This document shows, one piece after another, positions 57,675 to 64,000 of a DNA stretch of 64,000 nt (positions are counted from its first letter, which is position 1; each line of letters begins with the position of its first letter). A program made the position numbers and the translations under genes. The DNA comes from CAXMST01 sp963712765 (GTDB taxonomy: Bacteria > Actinomycetota > Thermoleophilia > Solirubrobacterales > 70-9), in the NCBI GenBank assembly GCA_963712765.1, contig CAVQIX010000004.1:248001-312000 (forward strand), read 5' to 3'. The notes beneath the pieces were generated by a model, which saw nothing but the letters and a program-made list of their open reading frames with translations, was not told the DNA's origin and searched no databases.

Positions 57675-59099
57675 ATGAGCTCCACCTCAGCGGGGGATCC
57701 CCGCCAGCAACAGCCCGAGGAGACGTCGACCGCGGCCGGCGGGCGACCTCATCGACGTGCCCACAGCACCGCTCGCGACCTGGAACGGTACGCGGGACTG
57801 TTCGCCGCCCGCACCCGGGTGATGCGCTCCTCGGCGATGCGGGATCTGATGGAGATCACCGCCCGTCCCGAGGTGATCTCGCTGGCGGGCGGGCTGCCCG
57901 ACACCTCGACCTTCCCGCCCGAGTCCTTCGCGGCACAGATGACGCGGATCGCCCAGGAGTCCTCGGCCGAGGCGCTGCAGTATGGCCCGACCGAGGGCTT
58001 CGAGCGGACCAAGCGGGTGATCGGCGAGGTGATGGCGGCCGAGGGGATGCACCCCGACCCCGACGACATCATCGTCACCACCGGTGGCCAGCAGGCGCTC
58101 GATCTCGTCGCCAAAACCCTGATCGATCCCGGCGACGTGATCGTCGCCGAGGGTCCGACCTATCCGGGAGCGGTGCCGGTCTTCTGCTCCTATGAGGCGG
58201 ACACGCGACAGATCCCGATCGACGACGACGGGATGCGGATCGATGCCCTGCAGGAGGAGCTCGATCGCCTCGAGGGCGAGGGGCGGCGCCCGAAGTTCAT
58301 CTACTCAGTCCCGACCTTCCAGAACCCGGGGGGCGTGACGCTCTCGCTCGAGCGCCGGCGGCGACTGGTCGAGATCGCTCGGCAGCGTGAGCTGCTCGTG
58401 ATCGAGGACAACCCCTATGGGATGCTCCGTTTCGAGGGCGAGAGCCTGCCCTCGCTCTACTCGCTCGACGGCGGCGACTTCGTCCTCTACGCGGGCACCT
58501 TCTCGAAGATCCTCTCCCCGGGGATCAGGATCGGCTGGCTCTGCGCACCGCCGCCGGTGATGGGCAAGGTGATCCTCGGCAAGCAGGCGGCCGACCTCTG
58601 CACGCCGACCCTGAGCCAGTACTTCGTGGCCGAGTTCTTCGGCGAGGGAGGCTGGCGCGAGTACCTCGAGGACGTCATCTCGGTGTACCGGGCCCGCCGC
58701 GACGCGATGCTGGAGGCGCTCGAGCGGTTCTTTCCGGCTCAGGCGAGCTGGTCGCGGCCAGAGGGCGGACTCTTCGTCTGGGTGACCCTGCCCGACTACA
58801 TCGAAACCACCGACTTGCTGGCGAAAGCGCTCCGAGAGGACGTCGCCTTCGTCCCCGGTGCGGCGGCCTTCGTCGGCGACGAGGGATCGACCTCGATGCG
58901 ACTCAACTTCTCCGCCCAGACCGAGGATGAGATCCGCGAGGGCATCCGCCGAATCGGCGCGGTCGTCGCCCAGCAGGTCGGTCTCTACGAGTCGATCACC
59001 GGCGAGCACCGGATCCCCGAGCCGCCGGCGAGCGCCGGAGGGGACCCGGGTCCGGGCGGTGAGGTGCTTCCGATGCCACGGCGGAAGCCGCGACCGTGA
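57675..59099 (+). CDS. PLP-dependent aminotransferase (2-aminoadipate/LysN-like)
   Basis: A 474-aa aminotransferase of fold type I, longer than usual because of ~45 N-terminal and ~35 C-terminal disordered residues. VTTGGQQALDLVAKTL, PTFQNPGGVTL, IEDNPYGMLRFEG and the Schiff-base lysine K278 in GTFSKILSPGIRIGW are conserved. It probably works on an aromatic, branched or alpha-aminoadipate substrate. Its stop overlaps the ddl GTG as GTGA. Confidence 0.92.
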   Translation: MSSTSAGDPRQQQPEETSTAAGGRPHRRAHSTARDLERYAGLFAARTRVMRSSAMRDLMEITARPEVISLAGGLPDTSTFPPESFAAQMTRIAQESSAEALQYGPTEGFERTKRVIGEVMAAEGMHPDPDDIIVTTGGQQALDLVAKTLIDPGDVIVAEGPTYPGAVPVFCSYEADTRQIPIDDDGMRIDALQEELDRLEGEGRRPKFIYSVPTFQNPGGVTLSLERRRRLVEIARQRELLVIEDNPYGMLRFEGESLPSLYSLDGGDFVLYAGTFSKILSPGIRIGWLCAPPPVMGKVILGKQAADLCTPTLSQYFVAEFFGEGGWREYLEDVISVYRARRDAMLEALERFFPAQASWSRPEGGLFVWVTLPDYIETTDLLAKALREDVAFVPGAAAFVGDEGSTSMRLNFSAQTEDEIREGIRRIGAVVAQQVGLYESITGEHRIPEPPASAGGDPGPGGEVLPMPRRKPRP

Positions 59100-60025
59100 G
59101 GGTTGCGGTGATCAAGGGGGGCCGCTCGCTGGAGCGCGTGGTCTCGCTGCACTCGGGGGCGAGGGTCGAGGATGCGCTCGCGGGGCTCGGTCACGAGGCG
59201 ATCCCCTTCGATGCCGGTGAGGAACTGGTCGGGGCGCTGAAGCGGGAGCGACCCGATGTTGCGTTCATCGCCCTGCACGGCCCGGGAGGCGAGGACGGCA
59301 CGGTGCAGGAGCTGCTCGAGATCCTCTCGATACCCCACACGGGGCCGGGCGTCGCCGCCTGCCTTCGGAGCATGGACAAGGTCGCCACCAAGCACATCCT
59401 CCGCGAGCGCGGGATCCCGACGCCGGACTGGGTCGCGTTCAATTCGACCGCCTTTGGCGAGCTCGGCGCCGCCGACGCGCTGGCGGAGATCGAGGCCGGG
59501 CTCGGCTTCCCGTTGGTGATCAAGCCCGCCGGCCAGGGGTCGGCTCTCGGAGTCCGTTTCGCGGCCAGCAAGGACGAGGTTCCGCAGGCGCTCGTCTCGG
59601 CCTTCAGCTACGACGACCGGGTACTGCTCGAGCGGCACGTCGACGGCCGGGAGCTCGCGGTCTCGCTGCTCGACGGCGACCCACTGCCCGTCGTCGAGGT
59701 CGAGGCGCGGGAGGAGGACCGCTTCAACTACGAGGCCCGCTACGAGATCGGCCGCACGACCTACACCTGTCCCGCCGGCCTGTCGGCGGGACAGGAGGCC
59801 AGAGTCCGTGAGGTCGCGGTCGCCACCTGGGAGGCGCTCGGATGCGAGGGCTTCTCGCGGGTGGACGTCATGCTGGGCGCCGCAGGGCCCGAGGTCCTCG
59901 AGCTGAACGCGATCCCCGGCTTGACCGACACCTCGCTGCTGCCGATGTCCTGCGAGGCGGCGGGTATCTCCTTCGAGCAGTTCGTCGCTCGCGCGCTCGA
60001 ATTGGCGATCGGCACGCCCGGCTGA
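59096..60025 (+). CDS. ddl: D-alanine-D-alanine ligase
   Basis: An ATP-grasp ligase that joins two D-alanines for peptidoglycan, 309 aa. VIKGGRSLERVVSLHSG, ALHGPGGEDGTVQELLE, IKPAGQGSALGVR and LELNAIPGLTDTSLLPM are the classical segments; the Ser in the omega-like loop and the metal residues are present. Start GTG overlaps the aminotransferase stop. The flippase-like gene follows 12 nt later. Confidence 0.95.
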   Translation: MRVAVIKGGRSLERVVSLHSGARVEDALAGLGHEAIPFDAGEELVGALKRERPDVAFIALHGPGGEDGTVQELLEILSIPHTGPGVAACLRSMDKVATKHILRERGIPTPDWVAFNSTAFGELGAADALAEIEAGLGFPLVIKPAGQGSALGVRFAASKDEVPQALVSAFSYDDRVLLERHVDGRELAVSLLDGDPLPVVEVEAREEDRFNYEARYEIGRTTYTCPAGLSAGQEARVREVAVATWEALGCEGFSRVDVMLGAAGPEVLELNAIPGLTDTSLLPMSCEAAGISFEQFVARALELAIGTPG

Positions 60026-60037
60026 GCGGGGACGTGG

Positions 60038-61039
60038 ATGAGCGCGAGCGAGCCGAGCCCGCCTGAGCCGCGGATTGGGCCGCCGCGATGGGTGGCGATC
60101 GCCGGGCTTGGGATCAGCGCCGCGGCGGTCACCGGCGTGATTGTCTGGGCACTGCGACAACCGGCACCGAGCCTGCCGTCCGGCCGGGACGAGGTAGGCG
60201 CTCTGCTCGTGGCGCTGCTCGGGGTCGTCGTTGCGGTGCTGCTCCGATCCGAGCGCTGGGTGCGACTCGTGGGCTACGCGGGAGGTTCGCTGCGACGCGG
60301 AGACTCGCTGGGGATCACCATCGTCGCCTTCATGGGGAACACGCTGCTCCCGGTCCGCGGGGGCGACGTCTTCCGGGTCCTGCTCGCTCGTCCGCGGGCC
60401 AGGCTCGGAGCAAGGCCGCTGATCGGCACCCTCGTCGCCGAGCGCGTACTCGACGTCCTCCTGCTCGGGATCGTCTTCGTGGTGCTGGGTTACGGCGTAT
60501 TGCGAGGCGTCGATACACCGGACTCGCGGCCGCTGCTCGCCCTCGGCCTCGGCCTCGGCCTCGCGGGTCTTGCCGGGCTTGCGCTCTGGCGGATACGGGA
60601 CCGCCGCGAATGGGCCGGGAAGCTCGTCGCCTTCCTCGAGCCGATGGCAACCTCGACGCTCAACCTGGTCAGCCGGCACGGCCTGGCGATGTTCGTTCTC
60701 ACGGTCTTGATCTGGGCAACCGATGCGGGGGTCTGGTTCGCCTGCGCGCGGTCGGTCGGCCTCGAGATCTCCGCGGTCGAGGCGCTCTACCTGCTCTCGC
60801 TCACCGCGATCTTCGTGCTGGTTCCCTCCGGACCGGGTTTTGCAGGCACCTTCGACGCGGGTGTGCTCTTCGGCGCGCGCGCGCTCGGCGGCAGCGGACA
60901 GGTTGCTGTCTCGTATCTGATCGTGCTCCGATTCGTGCTCTTCGTCCCACTCACGATCGTGGGTGTGCTCCTCGTCCTGTTCCGATACGGGGGTCCGGCA
61001 CTGATTCGCAGCGCCTGGCGGCGGCGCGCCCTCGCGTGA
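60038..61039 (+). CDS. Lysylphosphatidylglycerol-synthase-type (UPF0104) membrane protein
   Basis: A 333-aa protein with about eight helices of the AglD/MprF transmembrane domain family. FMGNTLLPVRGGDVFRVLLA and SGPGFAGTFDAGVL are the conserved loops. Relatives flip lipids or polyprenyl-linked intermediates; with ddl just before, a peptidoglycan or glycan lipid is possible. It ends 49 nt before the convergent bifunctional nuclease gene, with a hairpin between. Confidence 0.88.
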   Translation: MSASEPSPPEPRIGPPRWVAIAGLGISAAAVTGVIVWALRQPAPSLPSGRDEVGALLVALLGVVVAVLLRSERWVRLVGYAGGSLRRGDSLGITIVAFMGNTLLPVRGGDVFRVLLARPRARLGARPLIGTLVAERVLDVLLLGIVFVVLGYGVLRGVDTPDSRPLLALGLGLGLAGLAGLALWRIRDRREWAGKLVAFLEPMATSTLNLVSRHGLAMFVLTVLIWATDAGVWFACARSVGLEISAVEALYLLSLTAIFVLVPSGPGFAGTFDAGVLFGARALGGSGQVAVSYLIVLRFVLFVPLTIVGVLLVLFRYGGPALIRSAWRRRALA

Positions 61040-61051
61040 GAACCGTGACGA

Positions 61052-61084
61052 CGCCGGCGGCGCTCGCCGCGAGCGACGCCGGCG
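61052..61084. terminator. Bidirectional hairpin between convergent genes
   Basis: An interrupted stem (CGCCGGC outer, CGCTC/GAGCG inner, with a 2-by-2 internal loop and a 5-nt loop) lies between the flippase-like and nuclease genes, 4-13 nt from their stop codons. It lacks a T-run. Confidence 0.45.
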
Positions 61085-61088
61085 CTAC

Positions 61089-61571
61089 TCAGCCCTCCTC
61101 CCCCATGAAGTCCTCGGGCGAGACCTCGTCGAGGAAGTCCTTGAACTTCTCGACCACCTCCTCCTGGTCCTCCACCTCGTGCTCGAACTCGATCGATGAC
61201 TCCTCGATCACCTCTTCAGCGGCGTAGATCGGCGCATCGGTGCGGACCGCGAGGGCGAGAGCGTCGGAGGGACGGGAGTCGATCTCGATCTCGGATCCGT
61301 TGATCGAGAGCGTGATCGAGGCGTAGAAGGTGTTGTCGCGGAGCTCGGTGACCGAGACCCGTTCGCATTTGGCGTCGAGCTGACCGAGCATCTCGCTGAG
61401 CAGATCATGGGTCATCGGCCGGGGCGTCGAGGCGCCCTGGAGCTTCATCAGAATCGCTGCCGCCTCGGGATGCCCGATCCATATCGGTAGAAACCGATTA
61501 CCTGTATCCGTCTTCAACAGAACGATCGGCTGCTTGCCGACCATGTCGAAACTCACTCCATAGATCTGCAT
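61089..61571 (-). CDS. Bifunctional nuclease-family protein (DUF151)
   Basis: A 160-aa protein of the BFN/DUF151 family: VLLKTDTGNRFLPIWIGHPEAAAI and SRPSDALALAVRTDAPIYAAEEV are the conserved blocks, followed by an acidic C-terminal helix. Relatives have DNase/RNase activity in vitro. The ATG MQIYGVSFD was chosen. It begins 10 nt after the 3' end of tRNA-Ile on the same strand, so the two are probably one transcript cut at the tRNA. Confidence 0.88.
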   Translation of the reverse strand: MQIYGVSFDMVGKQPIVLLKTDTGNRFLPIWIGHPEAAAILMKLQGASTPRPMTHDLLSEMLGQLDAKCERVSVTELRDNTFYASITLSINGSEIEIDSRPSDALALAVRTDAPIYAAEEVIEESSIEFEHEVEDQEEVVEKFKDFLDEVSPEDFMGEEG

Positions 61572-61581
61572 TCGCTGCAAG

Positions 61582-61655
<74 letters not shown>

Positions 61656-61691
61656 GCGCGGCGGGGATATTAGAGAGCGTCCGTGGAGCCG

Positions 61692-62549
61692 TCAGGAGCG
61701 CCGCAACGAGTCCGCGAGCTCGAGCAGTTCCTCGAGGTCCTCGAACAGCAGCTCGACTCTGAGGCCCCGCCTGCCCGCGGCCACCCGGACCTCGCGTCCC
61801 AGCGCTCGCTCGAACGCGTCCTCGGCGCGGTGGATGGCAGCCTCCTGGTCGGGGTGGGCCGCGTTCTTGGAGCCCACCCCGGGCGAGGAGCCGCCCTTCG
61901 CCCGGCGCTCGGTCTCGCGGACCGACCAGCCGCTGTGAACCGCCTCGCGAGCCAAAAACCGCCGCGCATCCTGGCCCTTGACCGAGAGCAGCGCCCGGCC
62001 GTGGCCCTCGCTCAGCTCGCCGCTCTCGAGCAGGTCGAGGACCTGATCGGGAAGGTCGAGCAGGCGAATCAGGTTCGAGATCGCCGACCGAGAGCGACCG
62101 AGTCGCTCGGCGACGGCCTCGCGGCTCAGGTTGAGCTCCTCGACGAGGGCGGCGCAGGCCCTCGCCTCCTCGACCGGGTTGAGATCCTCCCTGGCCATGT
62201 TCTCGATCAACGAGGTCTGCAGGCGGAGGGCCTCGTCCTCACTTCTGAGCACGACCGGGACGAGATCGAGGCCGGCCTGGCGGGCGGCCCGCCAACGGCG
62301 CTCGCCGGCGATCAGCTCGTAGCGTCCATCCGAGAGCTCGTGGACGACCAACGGCTGGATCACCCCCGCCTCGGCGACGGAGGCGGCGAGGCGCTCGAGG
62401 GACTCGGGATCGAAGCTCTTCCTGGGTTGGTCGGGGTTGGCGCTGATCAGCTCGGGTGGGATCTCCCGCAGTCCGTCGCCGACCTCGCTCGTAGGCTCGG
62501 GCAGGATCGCCGATAGCCCGCGGCCCATTCCGCTCTTGCGACTAGCCAC
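61692..62549 (-). CDS. parB: Chromosome-partitioning protein ParB
   Basis: A 285-aa CTP-binding DNA-spreading protein that loads at parS sites near the origin. The N-terminal block has NPDQPRKSFDPESLERLAASV, YELIAGERRWRAARQAG and ENMAREDLNPVEEARA; the HTH is LSREAVAERLGRSRSAISNLIRLL; a C-terminal dimerisation domain follows. Its start overlaps parA by 8 nt. The product ends 36 nt before tRNA-Ile. Confidence 0.96.
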   Translation of the reverse strand: MASRKSGMGRGLSAILPEPTSEVGDGLREIPPELISANPDQPRKSFDPESLERLAASVAEAGVIQPLVVHELSDGRYELIAGERRWRAARQAGLDLVPVVLRSEDEALRLQTSLIENMAREDLNPVEEARACAALVEELNLSREAVAERLGRSRSAISNLIRLLDLPDQVLDLLESGELSEGHGRALLSVKGQDARRFLAREAVHSGWSVRETERRAKGGSSPGVGSKNAAHPDQEAAIHRAEDAFERALGREVRVAAGRRGLRVELLFEDLEELLELADSLRRS

Positions 62550-63300
62550 GGGCCATCACCTCCACAGCGAGGCCACGATAGGCCTCGGCCCCCCGCGAGG
62601 ATGGGGCATGCTCGGTCACCGGCAGAGCGTAGCTGGGAGCCTCCGCGACCCGAACGCTGCGCGGCACGACCGTGTCGAGTACAAGTTCGGGGAAGTGGTC
62701 TCTCAGCTCGTTCTCCACATCTCTGGACAGGCGGGTCCTCTCGTCGGCCATGGTGATCACCAGCCCGGTCAGAACCAGCGCCGGGTTGAGCTCGCGACGG
62801 ACCGACTGCAGGGTGTCGAGGAACTGAACGAGACCCTCCAGAGCCAGGTACTCGGCCTGGACCGGCACGATCGCTCGGTCAGCGGCGACGAGGGCGTTGA
62901 CGGTCACCGGGCCCAGCGAGGGCGGGCAGTCGATCAGCGTCGCCGCGAAGCGCTCGCGGACGGCGCCGAGGCTCTCCCGGAGCCGGAACTGCGAGCGGTC
63001 GAGCCCGGGGAGTTCGACCGCCGCACCGGCGAGGTCCCGGTTGGCCGGGACCATCCAGAGGTTGTCCGAGGTGGTCGGGCGGGCCGCCTCCGCGATTGAA
63101 CCGTCCCCGCAGAGGCAGTCGTAGGTGGACGGTCGCTCCTCGCGCCCGAAACCGAGCGCGACCGTGGCGTTGCACTGCGAGTCGAGGTCGGCCACAAGGG
63201 TCTGCTCGCCGCTGTCGGCGATGCAGGCGCCCAGGTTCACCGCGGTGGTGGTCTTCCCCACCCCACCCTTCTGGTTCGCGATCGCGTAGACGAGTCCCAT
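62542..63300 (-). CDS. parA: Chromosome-partitioning ATPase ParA (Soj)
   Basis: A 252-aa deviant Walker ATPase that moves ParB-parS complexes. NQKGGVGKTTTAVNLG contains the P-loop with both lysines (11 and 16), VADLDSQCNAT, IDCPPSLGPV and PVQAEYLALEGL follow. TAGAGT lies 11 nt before the ATG. It lies 191 nt after rsmG, the usual rsmG-parA-parB order next to the origin. Confidence 0.97.
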   Translation of the reverse strand: MGLVYAIANQKGGVGKTTTAVNLGACIADSGEQTLVADLDSQCNATVALGFGREERPSTYDCLCGDGSIAEAARPTTSDNLWMVPANRDLAGAAVELPGLDRSQFRLRESLGAVRERFAATLIDCPPSLGPVTVNALVAADRAIVPVQAEYLALEGLVQFLDTLQSVRRELNPALVLTGLVITMADERTRLSRDVENELRDHFPELVLDTVVPRSVRVAEAPSYALPVTEHAPSSRGAEAYRGLAVEVMARG

Positions 63301-63311
63301 CCGAGCGCGCG

Positions 63312-63317
63312 ACTCTA
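63312..63317 (-). promoter_or_regulatory. -10 hexamer TAGAGT (parAB)
   Basis: Eleven nt before the parA ATG. Confidence 0.35.
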
Positions 63318-63483
63318 GAGGTTCGGAGTTGGCCGGCCCGACGAGCGCTCCGGGGCCGCCCGCCGCCGCTGGTCCCGGGGCAGGAATCTCCTGCAGAGCA
63401 GCGAATACGGTAGACGTAGCCGTGCGTCACCAGGACGGGAAATCGTCCCTGGGCGCATTCGCACTTGGGTCACCGCGGGTCCA

Positions 63484-63503
63484 GGCGCCGCTCAAACGGC
63501 GCC
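63484..63503 (-). terminator. Hairpin over the rsmG stop codon
   Basis: GGCGCCG-CTCAAA-CGGCGCC, a perfect 7-bp stem whose loop holds the rsmG stop codon. It may act as terminator or merely reflect coding sequence. Confidence 0.3.
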
Positions 63504-64000
63504 CGGCGGGCGCTTCTTCGCCATTCCGGCCCGGCGGGGAAGGCCCGGGGGGGTCGAGCCGCTCTTGCGAATCAGGTGCAGATGGCGATTGCGGCTGCCC
63601 GAGTAGGGACCGACCCAGCGGACCTCGGTCGGCTCCATCGCCAGCCCTGCGCCCGCGCGGGCGAGCTCGGCCTCCTCGTCGGGATCGCGGCGGCCCTTCC
63701 AGGCAAGCAGGTGGCCACCGTCGCTCAACATCGGGGAGGCGAGCTCGGCCAGGGTGCTGAGGCGACCGACGGCGCGGGCGGTGACGAGCTCGTAGGCGCC
63801 GGCGCCGGCGCCGGCGGCCCAGGTCTCGGCTCGATCATCGATCACCTCGGCATTGCCGATACCGGCCGCGGTGGCGGCGGCCCGCATGAACTCACACTTG
63901 CGGGTGACGGAGTCGAGCAGATGAACCGAGGCGTCCGGGCGCACCGCCGCGATCACCAGACCCGGGAAACCTGCGCCCGAGCCGAGGTCGCAGATCGCCG
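63492..64000 (-). CDS. rsmG: 16S rRNA (guanine-N7)-methyltransferase, 5'-truncated by window end
   Basis: The 3' part of rsmG. The frame extends through the window edge: bases 63957-64000 encode CDLGSGAGFPGLVIA, the SAM motif I, and further on come LLDSVTRKCEFMRAA, ELVTARAVG, LLAWKG and the C-terminal Lys-rich tail. RsmG methylates G527 of 16S rRNA. The start codon lies beyond the window. 190 nt separate its stop from parA; that gap holds no gene I can support. Confidence 0.93.
   Translation of the reverse strand, partial: AICDLGSGAGFPGLVIAAVRPDASVHLLDSVTRKCEFMRAAATAAGIGNAEVIDDRAETWAAGAGAGAYELVTARAVGRLSTLAELASPMLSDGGHLLAWKGRRDPDEEAELARAGAGLAMEPTEVRWVGPYSGSRNRHLHLIRKSGSTPPGLPRRAGMAKKRPPGAV

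Noticed and set aside
63301..63491. Possible small gene between parA and rsmG
   Set aside because: Open frames there are continuations of shadows; none has SD, -10 spacing or recognisable sequence.

Overview
This is a contiguous 64 kb stretch of a high-GC (roughly 70%) bacterial chromosome, densely packed with overlapping operons. The best-supported placement is Actinomycetota, and gene content and style (fused PafB/PafC-type WYL regulator, b6-type cytochrome with a subunit IV-cytochrome c fusion, menaquinone genes, secreted NAFGKCV-repeat protein, many GTG/TTG starts) suggest a Thermoleophilia/Solirubrobacterales-like lineage. The lineage is an inference, since no 16S rRNA gene is present. 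No insertion sequence, prophage or CRISPR array was seen. The right end (rsmG-parA-parB) normally lies close to the chromosomal origin.

Layout, left to right. 0-4.4 kb: a secreted delta-60 repeat protein and dTDP-rhamnose genes (rfbA-rfbD-rfbB; rfbD runs abnormally far into rfbB). 4.4-14.4 kb: a flavin-type oxidoreductase, a penicillin-acylase-like Ntn hydrolase, an MBL hydrolase, a PafBC-like regulator, a YhaM-like nuclease, a small VOC-like fragment coupled to an amine oxidase, a lipoprotein, tRNA-Phe, a LOG-like protein and a SHOCT protein. 14.5-19 kb: a MrfA-like DEAH helicase coupled to folP, a divergent archease-like protein and a HAD phosphatase. 19-24 kb: an alpha-hydroxy acid oxidase, cytochrome bd oxidase (cydAB), an SDR and a DtxR-type metalloregulator. 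24-35 kb: an AT-rich island with a small gene, an aminotransferase, a secreted lipase-like protein, sucCD, a small wHTH protein, a HAD / RpiB-like / RibD-reductase operon, a nucleotide-sugar dehydrogenase and tRNA-Lys. 35-38 kb: tatA, tatC and dcd.

38-46 kb holds one nine-gene minus-strand unit, hemB - fused siroheme-decarboxylase-like gene - hemL - HepS-like gene - qcrA - qcrB - qcrC - menG - polyprenyl synthase. It couples heme supply, the quinol:cytochrome c reductase and menaquinone synthesis. Divergent from it, at 46-48.5 kb, is a two-gene module: an ECF sigma factor fused to a zinc-binding anti-sigma-like domain, a membrane segment and a long Pro/Gly/Gln tail, followed by a secreted six-cysteine repeat protein. 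Both genes are preceded by the same bipartite promoter (TACCCCCTGAC, exactly 16 nt, CGTTG), which points to autoregulation and a direct target. This is the most interesting candidate system in the window.

48.6-61 kb is mostly envelope: an ABC exporter, a serine hydrolase lipoprotein, a YmdB-like phosphoesterase, an overlapping set (membrane protein, phosphodiesterase, GtrA, polytopic membrane protein, thioesterase), an aminotransferase-ddl-flippase-like operon, and a bifunctional nuclease just after tRNA-Ile. The end is parB-parA and a 5'-truncated rsmG. Across the window at least twenty start codons sit 6-11 nt after a TANNNT hexamer, so short-leader or leaderless transcription appears to be common here.
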